A stretch of 64,000 nt of DNA from NCBI GenBank assembly GCA_963573315.1, contig OY752144.1:186001-250000 (forward strand). Reading direction: 5' to 3'. This document shows, piece after piece, positions 9,055 to 19,108 of this stretch; the stretch's first letter is position 1, and every line of letters starts with the position of its first letter. The DNA comes from Entomortierella parvispora (taxonomy: Eukaryota > Mortierellomycota > Mortierellomycetes > Mortierellales > Mortierellaceae). The position numbers and the translations under genes are program-made. The notes below the pieces were generated by a model. The model was not told the origin of the DNA. It worked only from the letters and a program-made list of their open reading frames with translations, and did not search any database.

Positions 9055-9918
9055 ATGATCGCGAACCAATGCCAACCTGAGGAAATCGACAACCTCCAGC
9101 GATGGGTCCAAGGCCGTCCCCAACGTGGTCTTCCCCGAAATGTGCCCTTGCCCGCACCCTCCAACAGTAACACTGAAGTAGTCTGCCACCCGTACTACTA
9201 TCGGGTCCAGAAGGAAAGCTCCTCTGGTGTCGAGAGATGGAGAAACCCTGACCTGCACCCCGATTGCGCCGCGACTGTGATGCAATTCTCGGCCACGAAG
9301 GAGAACTTTGTCCCCGCGGCCAGTCTCGAGAATCTCTCGGAGCAGTTCAACAACTATGTCCACCGCGTCTCCACCTTCCCCGGATTCTTCCTCGAGAAGA
9401 ATGAGCTGACTTCGGAGGAGAACACATCCACGGACATCAGTCTCATGATCAACCAGCTCGTGAATGCCTATGTGGGTTACGGTTCCGGTGACGTTGCACA
9501 GCTGGTTCAGTCGGTCGAGCTGATGGCCGAGAGTATCCTTCACAGGAGCTCTGCCTCCAGCGACCGAGCCATTTTCTCCCAGGACACGGTGACCAAGATT
9601 GGCAATGTTGTCTACATCACCATCTTCTACGCCCATCTGAGCATGCAGCCTGATCAAATCGGCAAGAAGACGTACATTAACCAAAAGTATACTATCAACC
9701 GCAGCTTGATTCGCGTCAATGCCTCGTACTTGATTGCCTACGCTGAGACCCTCGAGAAGTTGATCGGCGATGGCGACCTTGGTGGATGGATTGGCGGACT
9801 CAGCTCCCCTACCGGCGGCCGCAAGTCCTGCTTCTTGAAGAATCTCCCTGATATCATTCAGAACCTTGAGGATGCCAGAATCGTCAAAGAGCACAAGGCC
9901 CTTGCTAGGGAGGTGTAA
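9055..9918 (+). CDS. B2: intracellular-type partner protein of the tandem family
   Basis: Intronless, 287 aa, exactly the length of B1 and B3. It keeps CHPYYYRVQK, RVSTFPGFFLEKNE, the GYGSGD turn, FSQDTVTKIGNVVYITIFYAH and the C-terminal RKSCFLKNLPDIIQNLED. It is the most divergent of the three B copies in the second helix pair (VAQLVQSVELMAESILHRS) and in the patch after EKNE (LTSEENTST). No signal peptide. AATAAA at 9988. It follows A2 on the same strand. Function unknown. Confidence 0.85.
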   Translation: MIANQCQPEEIDNLQRWVQGRPQRGLPRNVPLPAPSNSNTEVVCHPYYYRVQKESSSGVERWRNPDLHPDCAATVMQFSATKENFVPAASLENLSEQFNNYVHRVSTFPGFFLEKNELTSEENTSTDISLMINQLVNAYVGYGSGDVAQLVQSVELMAESILHRSSASSDRAIFSQDTVTKIGNVVYITIFYAHLSMQPDQIGKKTYINQKYTINRSLIRVNASYLIAYAETLEKLIGDGDLGGWIGGLSSPTGGRKSCFLKNLPDIIQNLEDARIVKEHKALAREV

Positions 9919-11482
9919 ACTAAGCCAATTTGGCTTGTTGGATGCCTGTGTCTATGACCATCCAAAGATATTTTTTTCTAGCGGCGAAATAAAGACGTAA
10001 AAAAAACAACCTCATCAGAAATGGTCTCTCATTTGTTTCCTCCCACTTTTTTTGTAGAGGAGATCGAGTTGACAAGCGATGTAAATACATGGTATTGAAC
10101 CATCAAAGCCCCATGGGAGCAGCCATTCTTGAGAGACTGTGTTTAATACACGCTAGGCTCGCCAATTGCAGAAGAAAAGAAGGTCAGTGATTTCTTGGAA
10201 ACACGAGAGGAGAATGAAGATGTACGCAAATCTGCCTGCGCTCGCGCTAGAGAGTCTCTGTAATTTTCAAAGCAGGTAGATTTTCTTCTCAAACCCACCA
10301 CGTCGTGTGTGCTCGTGGCTACTAGCTGAGTGAGAAGCGGGGAATGGAGGCGATGGATTGCTGGATATACACTGAAAATATCCTATTCTAACGCGTTCTC
10401 TTTCATCCTTTATAGTCATGTACAGAGGGGACACGGAGTCCATCACAAAAGTGGAGCAAGGAGAAGAAGCAAGAACGAGAGGCAACAGCAAATATCAGAG
10501 GCGTGTGATGGATTGGTCAATATGTAACTGTGGTTTCTGAAAAGACAGCGTCCATGACGCGCCCGGAAAAAAATGACAGTAGAAATTGATAGTCAATGAG
10601 GACACATCGGCGGTACAACCGCGGAATAGTTTTGGACACTGTCCACAGACAGGGTTGAGAAGTAAAGGTGGTACTCCGTCTACAAGTACAGTACTTCTGG
10701 ACTGATGGAATGTCACTTCAATCTTTCAGTCTCTCTCTTCCCTCCTCGATACATACTCTTCTCTCACTGACAATATCGGCTGTTACCTTCAGATGAACAT
10801 TTCCATCCAATAAAGCAAAAATAAAAGCTGTCTCGAATGTTGTCTCGACTCATTGTGCAGTCTTTGGAAAGAAGGAATACCAAGAAGGAAGGTCGGAGAA
10901 AATGTGTTGTTGGGATCATGATCCACAGTTTTTCGAATTTTTTCAATTCAAAGGAGTTGACGGGCCGTCTCAACCCACTGCTTGCTTCTTCCATGCAGAA
11001 AGTGGAGGCCCATGCACCATTGATTTCTATCTTCAAGGAAGGAAGGGTAAGCGCTGCACTCACTGGGTTAAGGCTCCCCCCTGAACACCGAGCCGGTTTG
11101 GCCTGGCGGTATCTATTGACTCGAAGTGACCTAAAAAGTGTGTCGGATGGTTCTCACGCCTCTTTTCCAGGATTGCCTCACCAACATCTACTCTTTTCAG
11201 ATTTGTTGATATTTTGGTGGTTGAAAACCAGTAGCACGAGGGAGTTTCCTTGCGATTCACAAAAAAAAAAGGCTGAAAAGGGAGAGAAGGTGCCAACTAG
11301 TTCTTGGATGATGGTAAGCAAAGGGGAATCGTCTTCTCATCCATTCCCAGAAACTTACAACAGGAGGGAAGGGTTGTCTGCATCGGTGTCTCTGTCTTTC
11401 CCACTGACAAGCAGGGGCTCAATGGCGGGGAACAGTAACGGAAAGTGGACTGCGTGGTTTTCCATTACCTTCAGCCGGGATG

Positions 11483-11492
11483 ATTGGCCAAT
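11483..11492 (+). promoter_or_regulatory. Palindromic CCAAT element upstream of A3
   Basis: attggccaat in the same context (gatnattggccaatggcgcgattg) as upstream of A1. Confidence 0.45.
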
Positions 11493-11610
11493 GGCGCGAT
11501 TGTTCTTGAAGATATTGTGTGTCGCGATTGCACACTTACCCTCCAAATGGCGGGAAAACGAACGGGACAAACTGTTTACTTTGATAGTTTTGCAGTGGAT
11601 CTTCGTTTCC

Positions 11611-11618
11611 TATAAAAA
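11611..11618 (+). promoter_or_regulatory. TATA box of A3
   Basis: TATAAAAA, 72 bp upstream of the A3 ATG. Confidence 0.65.
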
Positions 11619-11682
11619 CCCATCCGCGACCCAGGACAGACCATTATCACCCCAACTCCAGAAAACTCCAGACACTACTACA

Positions 11683-12594
11683 ATGCTCATTATCAAGGCA
11701 CTCCTCGTCCTTTGCTCAGGTACATCAAGGGACAGTAGGAATGTTCGGTACAGGGTGGGCACGCTCACAAATCTAACTTTTATTACCAACAAACAATTCT
11801 GTTTTTCGTGTTTAGCTGCGGTCGTTTTGGCCCAAGGCGGCGGCAAGGCCGTCGTCTCTGGCGCCATTTTCGTTGGAGAGGATACAACCGACCCATCCGC
11901 TGCGCCTGCTGATATCTTCAGGGAGGCCAAGAACCACGCCTCTGCTGTTTCCTCCGTCTTGGTTTATTCTGCAGAAAGGGCCAACTTCCACCCATCGACT
12001 CAACCCTCAAAGTCTCTCGAATCGTTGTTTGGTGCCTTTATCGAGAAAGTCTCCACTTTCCCTGGCTTTCTCCTTGAGCGCAACGAGATTGCCGGTTTCA
12101 CCCTAAACGGGTCGCTCTTTCAGTTTGAAGAGGTCATTCGAGGGCCAAACCCGGATTACCACCAAGCTCTCCTTGCTCGTAACCTCCGCGACTTGGTACC
12201 CGGGTACATTGTCAACCGCGACGAGAAAGAATGGATCCTGAGCCTCATCATTATTGATAAACCCCAGGATGAGGATATTGTCGAGTTCAGCCTTGTTCAA
12301 GTGACCTTGTCAATCGGTACGGACAAAGAAAATACGGCCATCATCATCCCTAATCAAGTGGCAGAATTGAGCACCTCTGTTTTCAGGGTCATCGATACCG
12401 TCTTGAAAACCAATGCAGATAGGCTGGGCGAAATGATCCCCATCACCAAAGTCCGCGATGCCTTGGACTTCTTCAATTCGCCCAAGGTGGAAGAAGTCGA
12501 TGACTTGACCTTTTCTGCAGCCCCTTGCTACAAAAAGCCTGCGGTGTTTGTGAACCAAGGCCAGCGCGCCCTCTACAACTGGCAGACCTTCTAA
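11683..12594 (+). CDS. A3: secreted protein of the tandem family
   Basis: Exons 11683-11719 and 11816-12594 join to 271 aa. The signal peptide is MLIIKALLVLCSAAVVLA, then QGGGKAVVSGAIF, a small Gly insertion after the likely cleavage site relative to A1 and A2. The intron is 96 bp, a multiple of three without stops, so intron retention would insert 32 residues rather than truncate the protein; this differs from A1. The core motifs TFPGFLLE, RNLRDLVPGY and SAAPCYKK...YNWQTF are present. AATAAA at 12663. It is paired with B3. Confidence 0.83.
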   Translation: MLIIKALLVLCSGTSRDSRNVRYRVGTLTNLTFITNKQFCFSCLAAVVLAQGGGKAVVSGAIFVGEDTTDPSAAPADIFREAKNHASAVSSVLVYSAERANFHPSTQPSKSLESLFGAFIEKVSTFPGFLLERNEIAGFTLNGSLFQFEEVIRGPNPDYHQALLARNLRDLVPGYIVNRDEKEWILSLIIIDKPQDEDIVEFSLVQVTLSIGTDKENTAIIIPNQVAELSTSVFRVIDTVLKTNADRLGEMIPITKVRDALDFFNSPKVEEVDDLTFSAAPCYKKPAVFVNQGQRALYNWQTF

Positions 12595-13856
12595 GAAGGT
12601 ATCTGCCTTCTCTCTGCATGATTTGTCTTGTCTGTCCTTTGGGAACACTTCACATACTGAAGAATAAAGTTGACTTTCTCAACAAACAAACAAAGGCTAT
12701 CCTTTTACTGCTCGAACCTTCAAGCACAGCCAGGAAGAAACTAAGAAACTTGATTTACCAGTGTCGCACAGATTATGGTCGTACCCCTGTCCTTCATTTT
12801 TCACCCCGACTGCGTGGTCATGTTTTCCTGGGGCAAGAGGCGGGGGGAGGGGGACGGAGGAAAGTAGGAAAGTGTGGGAATGAGTGTTCTCTTTGGGCTC
12901 AACATCATGGGCTCGATGTTTCTTTTGATTTGACGCGTCATCTTTGAAACTGCTAGATATTCTCTCTGTCTGCAGTTCCTGTGGAAGAAACACACAGGAT
13001 ACCAATCGATAGAGCAAGCAGGAGAGCAATTGCGTGTTTTGATGGTTATCTCTGAAGAGTGAAATTTGACCAGATTGATGCTAGACTCAATAGCAGTCGT
13101 CAAGGGGAGCAATGTTTTCATTGGGACGGTGGGGGAGAGGAGGGTGCGTGAGAGAAGTAAAATGAGCATGACGTGCAGCTTCTGTGGGCCAAGCATGCAT
13201 GTCCTTTGCAGCTTGGGGATTGAGTGAGGCGGAGAGCAAAGAAAAGATGTTCCAGACGAGTATTGCTTCGATCAATTGATGGTCGAGCCATGGTCCACGC
13301 CAACAGTCGTCATCATTCGACAGTCGAGGCGCTCTGGCCCAATTCTTCATTCTACAAGAATGCAAAGACGGAGAATTTCCAACCCAATATGACCGACGAA
13401 TAAAAGGGCCGTGGGATAGTGAGGAGGAGGAGCCAGAAGAGAAAGAGCAAGAAATACAGAGAAGAGACGAAGTCAATCTCGAAAGGTCCTCACTTACGTA
13501 CAGACATTTTGAGGCCACGATACTACCCAACGCGAAGACAGACATTTGACATCAACTGTGTGGTTTCTGCACCACCGCTACTTGTTCCTTTTCTTTCTCG
13601 TTTCCATTCTTGCATGGATGAGGCAAGAGGTAAACGCGTTGTAGTGGATTCGATGAGTTCTCATCCATTGAGAACTCATAGAATACCTAAATGAAAGAGA
13701 TGCACGCGTTACAGGGGTTTGCAGTCATCAGTGGAGAATGCAAGGTCGCAGCACACGTCTCGCTTTCTCTTTGCACTGCGCCCTGGTCAGTTTTTGGACA
13801 GGATGTTGCAGCAATGTTGTTGCAGATGTCGATAATCCATCCTTTTTTCATATTTT

Positions 13857-13869
13857 CAGCTGACAGCTG
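13857..13869 (+). promoter_or_regulatory. Double E-box upstream of B3
   Basis: CAGCTGACAGCTG, third identical copy, 126 bp upstream of the TATA box. Confidence 0.5.
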
Positions 13870-13995
13870 TGTTGTGTAGTTGACCTAAATTCTTCAGAAA
13901 CACTACTGAATGGTTCTCTTACTGGAACATTAAGATGGAGATGTGGATGCAAGGGTCGTTTTCAGTTGTTCTTTACTTTTCCCACTGAATTTGCG

Positions 13996-14003
13996 TATAT
14001 AAA
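13996..14003 (+). promoter_or_regulatory. TATA box of B3
   Basis: TATATAAA, 193 bp upstream of the ATG. Confidence 0.65.
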
Positions 14004-14188
14004 GACGGTCTCATTTGCCTTCACTCTCATTCTGTACCCTCTTGCAAGCCTCCTCCTTGTCTCTTCTACAATCAAGCCAAAAGCAACCTCCCACAGAGTA
14101 AGCACTTCAAGAGGCAGCTTTGACTTGGTCACCTTTCCAATCTCCATTTAATCACAGTTCCTCGATGTAAACACAACCTAGATTTGTC

Positions 14189-15052
14189 ATGAACATCAAC
14201 CAGTCCCAAACCGAGGAAATCGACAACCTCCAGCGATGGGTTCAAGGCCGTCCCCAACGCGGTCTTTCTCGAAATGTTCCAGCGCCTGCGCCCTCCAGCA
14301 TCAACACTGATGTGGTGTGCCACCCATACTACTATCGAGTACAAAAGCAAAGCTCCTCTGGTGTCGAGAGATGGAGAAACCCCGAACTTCACCCCGATTG
14401 CGCCGCGGCCGTGTTGCAACACTCGGCCAAACTGTCGAACTTTTCTCCTAAGAGCGACGTAGAGAATCTGTCGGACCAGTTCAACGACTATATCCAGCGC
14501 CTCGTCACCTTCCCCGGATTCATCCTCGAGAAGAACGAGCAGACTTCGGAGCACGGCACACACTCAGATATCGGTTGCATGATCAACCAGATCGTGAATG
14601 CCTATGTAGGTTACGGATCCGGTGACATTGAAAAGATTGTTCAGTCAGTCGAGAAGATGGCCGCGAGTATCCTCAACAAGGGCTCTCCCTCCAGCGACCA
14701 AGCCATTTTCTCTCAGGACACGGTGACCAAGATCGGCAATGTTGTCTATATCGCCATCTTCTATACCCATCTGCGCATGAAGGTTGATGAAAGCGGCAAG
14801 AAGACGTACATTAGCCAAAATTACGTTATCAACCGCAGCTTGATTCGCGTCAATACCTCGTTCTTGGTCGCCTACGCTGAGAAACTCGACGAGTTGATAG
14901 GGGAAGGCGACCTCGATACATGGGTTGAGAAACTCAGCTCCCCTACCGGTAGCCGCAAGTCGTGCTTCTCGAAGAATCTCCCTGATATCATTCAGAACCT
15001 TGAGGATGCCATAATCGTCAAAGAGCACAAGGCCCTTTCCAAAGAGGTGTAA
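14189..15052 (+). CDS. B3: intracellular-type partner protein of the tandem family
   Basis: Intronless, 287 aa. It is closest to B1: long identical blocks (CHPYYYRVQKQSSSGVERW; GYGSGDIEKIVQSVEKMA) are separated by clustered changes, mainly after EKNE (QTSEHGTHS against HFSGICLQP in B1) and near the C-terminus (VEKLSSPTGSRKSCFSKNL). No signal peptide or membrane segment. AATAAA at 15126. It is the last gene of the array. Function unknown. Confidence 0.85.
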   Translation: MNINQSQTEEIDNLQRWVQGRPQRGLSRNVPAPAPSSINTDVVCHPYYYRVQKQSSSGVERWRNPELHPDCAAAVLQHSAKLSNFSPKSDVENLSDQFNDYIQRLVTFPGFILEKNEQTSEHGTHSDIGCMINQIVNAYVGYGSGDIEKIVQSVEKMAASILNKGSPSSDQAIFSQDTVTKIGNVVYIAIFYTHLRMKVDESGKKTYISQNYVINRSLIRVNTSFLVAYAEKLDELIGEGDLDTWVEKLSSPTGSRKSCFSKNLPDIIQNLEDAIIVKEHKALSKEV

Positions 15053-16126
15053 AATAGGGCCAATTTGATTTGTCGAACGCCTGTGTCCGTCCGTGACCAT
15101 CCAAAGATATTTTTTCTAGCGGCGAAATAAAAACGTAAAAAAAACAACCTCATCAGATATGGTCACTCATTTGTTTCCTCCCACTTTTTTTTTGCAGGGC
15201 AGATTGAGTTGACAGGCGATGTACATACATGGTATTGAACCATCAAAGCCCCATGGGAGCAGCCATTCTTGAGAGACTGTGTTTAATACACGCTAGGCTC
15301 GCCAATTGCAGAAGAAAAGAAGGTCAGTGATTTCTTGGAAGCACGAGAGGAGAATGAAGATGCACGCAAATCTGCCTGCGCCCACACTAGAGAGTCTCGG
15401 GGGTGGATTCTTTTCAAAGCGGGTAAATTCTCTCCACCTCCGTGACCGCCAGTTACCACCTCCCCAGTTACCACCTCCCCAGACACCCGCGGTGGCTATC
15501 GTGCCTCTCCTCCATTTACCCACAGCAGTCTCAAGAAGAGGAGGATACCCAATCATTGATGGGATCCCACTCTTGGTCTGGCCGCAGCCAATTGCCTCTG
15601 GGACGGTCACTGTTCTCCTCTCTTGGTATTCTGAACCAATGTGCAGTTGCGACAGCCTTGAGTGCCGTTCGACCATCTTTTGAGAACGTCGCAGGGTCGT
15701 CACGTCTTGGCCGCCAAGCTCACAGGGAGTGGAGTGTCTGCTCCCATCTCCCAGTCTACTGCCTCAGACGACGACGTGCGCTCTTGATTCACCCCCTTTT
15801 GGTAAGTGGGAAAGGCTGTTTGGACAATTGGACAATAATTCCATGCAAGTTTGGGCTTGTGCCCCCTGCACGGGAGGAAACAAAAAAGAGAGCCAAGAAA
15901 CCAGCCACACAGCCTTGGTCCTTTTAGACTCATTCTAGCTATTGCACACAGCCACGACCTTCCTCCTTTTCTTTCTTTTTGTTCCCCGAAGACAGGGGCT
16001 GTGATGTGTCCGTCCGTCTTCCCGACCATAAATACCTGGCGACTTCCCCCCTTTTTTCTTCAAGATCCTCACAGCTTCACTTTTCCCACCCTTTTCTTCA
16101 CTCCTTTGAGTTATACCACATTCATC
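15053..16126. other. End of the array and promoter of the VC0807-like gene
   Basis: B3 3' UTR and the unit tail to about 15435, then unique DNA. A 15-bp direct repeat (agttaccacctcccc twice) lies near 15454-15481, just after the breakpoint. No supported gene. The pyrimidine-rich stretch before 16127 is the likely 5' leader of the next gene. Confidence 0.5.
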
Positions 16127-17356
16127 ATGATGCTCGCTTCTGCTTACAAGAAACTCAGGGACAAGAAAGAGTCCTCTCTCTTGCCCACCACCGATCCCAG
16201 ACTCTCTTCCGAGTCTATCACCGTGCCCCTGAACGACAGCAACCCTCTCCACGACGGTATCCGTCGCCAGTCCTCTGTTGTCGATGTGGAGAACAAGGCG
16301 GCCAAGAGACAGCAGCTGAAGATGCTCGCCATCAGCATGTTCCTCGACGTTGTCCTTCCAGTCATTCTCTATGTAAGATCCAATCCATACTTTACTCCCC
16401 CTCAGAACGAAGGGGACGAGGGAGAGGAGGAGTATCGCAGTCATAAAGCTAACGAGTTGTATCCACGTTCCCCCTGCCCTTTCCCTTCCTCTTCTCGACC
16501 ATAGTACACACTCAAGGATCACATCTCCACTCTTGCGGCCCTGTTGATCTCCAGTGCACCCCCAGCCCTCAATACCATCTTCAAGATCATTTTCTACAAA
16601 AAGGTTGATCCCATCGGCGTCCTCGTCCTCTTTGGATTCGCCCTCTCTGCCATTCTCTCGGTCGTGGACGGAGACCCCAGAGTCCTCCTCCTTCGAGATT
16701 CCTTCGTGACCGGTGCGACAGGTTTCATCTTTGTCTTTTCTTTGCTTCCGATCAAGATTGGGAAATTCCAGGTCAAACCCTTGACGGCGGGTGTCTCTGC
16801 TCAAATGATGGCTGCAGCTCCAAAGATCCAGTACTTCAAAGACGGCCAATTGGTGGAACAGACTCGATCGGACTTTTGTTGGCAATGGAGTCATCAATAC
16901 CGAATGGCCATGCGACTCTCGACCATCATTTGGGGTGTGGCTTTGTTGTTGGAGTTTGGACTCCGAGTCACTTTTTATTTCACCGGGATGACGGTGGATC
17001 AATTGGTGATGTGGGGGAACATTGTCCTCGGCTGTTGTTTGGGAACCGCCGGTATTCTTACCTTTATCATCAGTCATTTCGCTCGCAAGAGGACCACCGA
17101 TGAATTGGCCGTCGTCAGGGCTCAATTGGAAAGAGATCATGATGATTGGAAGGCTGCTCACTCAACATACCCAGATCAACAACAGCAGCAACAGCAGCAG
17201 CAGCAGCAGCAAGAACAACAGGGATATACACCACAGCAGCACCAAGAACAACAAGGATACCCACCACAGGGTCCACCACAGGGATATCCACCACAGCAGC
17301 AGCAGCAGCAGCAGCAGCACCAACAACAGATCAGATACGCCCCTGAAACCTTTTGA
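16127..17356 (+). CDS. VC0807-like integral membrane protein with Gln-rich tail
   Basis: Exons 16127-16372 and 16505-17356 give 365 aa; intron 132 bp, GTAAGA...CATAG. The N-terminus is soluble (about 1-65). Hydrophobic segments then lie at about 68-82, 88-100, 115-130, 141-160, and later around 225-240, 250-270 and 275-290. The segment DPRVLLLRDSFVTGATG resembles the core of the uncharacterised VC0807 family of membrane proteins found in fungi and bacteria; I assign it from memory of that pattern. The last 60 residues are two polyglutamine runs around GYxPQ repeats, an exposed low-complexity tail. The gene lies inside the segment that interrupts repeat unit 3. Transport substrate unknown. Confidence 0.6.
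17176..17327 (+). repeat. CAG/CAA microsatellite encoding polyglutamine
   Basis: Two runs of CAG/CAA codons (17176-17213 and 17290-17327) separated by GYxPQ-coding sequence within the VC0807-like gene. Length is likely variable between strains. Confidence 0.8.
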
Positions 17357-17940
17357 GGAACAAATATACACCATCTTTTTCAATATGTGATGACCAAAGA
17401 AGAAAGGGTTTTTTTGTTATGATGATGATAAGGAATCTCCCGAGCGACTTGCAAGCAACAACAAAGAAAGAACTTGACACGATCCAGTCGCAGCAGGGGG
17501 GGGGGAGTGATCCATCACGCAAGAACAACAACAACAACAACCGAAACTCTCGAGCAAGCGTGCTTATCCCCGGGATGGTGATATCGGGAATGTGATTGAC
17601 TGCATGCACGGCGATGATGATGACCAAGCTGCTTTGTCTCGTAGACAAGGGGCGCAGTGGCGCCACTGTGGCGTATAGCATGGCGTATAGCATGGCGTAT
17701 AAATAGCATGGAGTACACTGAGAAGTCTATATGAAATCCTCTCTAGGAACCTCTTATCCCCCCCTGCCACCTCAGGATATCAAAACAACAGCCTTCCCTT
17801 CCAAAAATAGGGGGAGCGGGTAGCAAAGATCATGATCCCGATGGCCTGCCTCTCCATCTCAGAGTGCCATCGGCGATAGCGACTTTTCTATTTCTGTCTC
17901 TCCGGCATCTTTAATAAAAGGGGCAAACATGGATCAGAAC
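17357..17940. other. Convergent 3' intergenic region with 12-bp repeats
   Basis: No gene seen. It contains a perfect 14-bp palindrome (cagtggcgccactg, 17655-17668) followed at once by gcgtatagcatg twice and a third, altered copy that includes tataaata (17671-17710). A G-run (ggggggggg) lies near 17497. Confidence 0.5.
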
Positions 17941-18357
17941 TCAAGGCTGCGATTGACATCTCACATCGGTGTTGTTGTATCGAACGTCGTCGATCGACAA
18001 GATGCAAGCATTGTTGTAAATGTTGAGTCGATGCGACGTTTGCACCACCTCGGGGGTTTCTTCAATGAGGACAAGCTGATATTGGACTCCTGGACGATTT
18101 CCTAGAAGGACGTTATACCGGCCAGTGAGGGACACTTGGCAGGGCTGTGTGAGGCATATGGGTGTCATAGATTCTGTGAAGGAACCATCCTCCCGGAAAG
18201 AATACATCGTCTCAGAGCCTTCGGTTGATCTGGTGGCTATCCTGAAATCGCCCACAATGAAGTGATCATAGTTGGATGCCCCATCGACATCAACGGTGAA
18301 AAAGGACGTCGCGGAGAGCAACAGGGTCGCCATTGTCAATGGGAAGAAAGACAGCAT
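17941..18357 (-). CDS. Small secreted protein, unrecognised
   Basis: Start chosen at 18357, the ATG that gives a clean signal peptide (MLSFFPLTMATLLLSATSFF, cleavage likely near residue 25-27); the open frame extends further upstream but that part is polar and lies in promoter-like sequence. The product is 138 aa, single exon. The mature chain of about 110 residues is acidic and strand-rich, with Cys at about 68, 73, 118 and 134, enough for two disulphides. A CATAAAAG-like box lies about 110 bp upstream. Small, secreted and cysteine-paired is the profile of fungal effector-like proteins, but I recognise no family. Confidence 0.65.
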   Translation of the reverse strand: MLSFFPLTMATLLLSATSFFTVDVDGASNYDHFIVGDFRIATRSTEGSETMYSFREDGSFTESMTPICLTQPCQVSLTGRYNVLLGNRPGVQYQLVLIEETPEVVQTSHRLNIYNNACILSIDDVRYNNTDVRCQSQP

Positions 18358-18809
18358 GTCGGTAAAAAGAGATGGAGAAGGGAGAAGAAGGGAAGGAGAG
18401 TAGGTGTGATGCAAAGTGGAAAGAAACTGGGCCAGTTCGTTCAGGCACGAAGTCGACCCCGTTCTTTTATGAGAGAAGGTCCTGGTCCCCCTTTTCGAGT
18501 CCTTGGCTCTTGATGTAATGTGCTTCCAACAGTTTTCGGTTTGAAGGTCAGGTCGACATCCTGAAACTACGGAGCTCGACAAAGGAGTAAGCTCCCGTGT
18601 GGAAAGGGGAGGGAGAGAAGTTAGCCAAAAGTGGGGGTGACATGACAGTATACCTCTCTTTGTCTTTTGGCGGATGCCTGACAGTCCATCCCGGTTCCAG
18701 ATCCAATGAGCGAGCACCGACAGCAGATGAAAAAGAGCTCAATTAGCAGAAGGAACTAATGACAACCAGTTTTTGTCACATCACCGGTCATCCACATGAG
18801 GATATAGTA
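18358..18809. other. Upstream region of the small secreted gene
   Basis: Promoter side of the leftward gene at 18357. Longer minus-strand frame here (to 18717) is not taken as coding. Nothing else seen. Confidence 0.4.
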
Positions 18810-19108
18810 ATGGCGCGTTGCGTCGCGAACTTGTTTTTTTTTGGGATTATGCGCTTGAGATTTGGTAAGACGCGCTCTCTCTTCCGGTTATGCGCTTCAA
18901 TTCCAATGGCGCGTTGCGTTACGAACGTGTTTTATGGTATTATCTATTATGCGCTTGAGATTTGACAAGACGCGTTCTTTTCTCCGGTTATGCGCTTCAG
19001 TTCCAATGGTGAATTGCGTCGCAAACGTGTTTTGTGGGATTATGCGCTTGAGATTTGACAAGACGCGTTCTTTTCTCCGGTTATGCGCTTCAGTTCTAAA
19101 TGGTGTTT
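18810..19108 (+). repeat. Minisatellite, about 97-bp unit, three copies
   Basis: Copies start at 18810, 18906 and 19006 (periods 96 and 100), with a partial fourth at 19099. Each holds two atgcgcttnag half-elements and the string agacgcg(t/c)tct, close to the ACGCGT MluI-box core. The frame stays open on the plus strand through each copy, but period drift (96, 100, 93) argues against coding. Confidence 0.85.

Larger units (their letters stand above)
5822..10988 (+). repeat. Tandem repeat unit 2 (A2-B2)
   Basis: Second copy of the cassette, about 5.17 kb. Differences from unit 1 include a deletion of about 85 bp in the A promoter (unit 1 bases 1215-1299 are missing after 6413) and an early stop in the A gene. 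The tail at 10715-10988 matches 5540-5821 of unit 1. Confidence 0.9.
9919..11682. other. B2-A3 intergenic region
   Basis: B2 3' UTR, unit tail (10155-10988), unit junction at 10989, and A3 upstream region with the CCAAT palindrome at 11483. A long plus-strand frame (10837 onward) enters A3 only because the A3 intron is in frame; its upstream part is not preserved in the other units and is not taken as coding. Confidence 0.6.
12595..14188. other. A3-B3 spacer
   Basis: Same layout as the other spacers. In the conserved block the minus-strand ORF is extended, because its TAA is changed, and now runs 13087-13350. Double E-box at 13857, TATA box at 13996. Confidence 0.6.
10989..15435 (+). repeat. 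Tandem repeat unit 3, truncated (A3-B3)
   Basis: Third copy. Similarity to units 1 and 2 runs through the A and B genes and the tail up to about 15435 (ttcaaagcgggtaaattctc), then stops. The rest of the unit tail is found displaced at about 19165-19445. The A upstream region also lacks about 60 bp present in units 1 and 2 (around 11385). Confidence 0.85.

Noticed and set aside
10837-12594. 585-codon plus-strand ORF covering A3 and its upstream region
   Set aside because: The upstream part is not open in units 1 and 2 and overlaps the promoter and TATA box; it joins A3 only because the A3 intron happens to be in frame.
18358-18717. Longer N-terminus for the small secreted protein gene
   Set aside because: It would bury the signal peptide 120 residues inside and runs through promoter-like DNA.
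18810-19108. Possible repeat protein encoded by the minisatellite (units of about 32 codons)
   Set aside because: Periods of 96, 100 and 93 change the frame between copies, and there is no start, leader or 3' signal.
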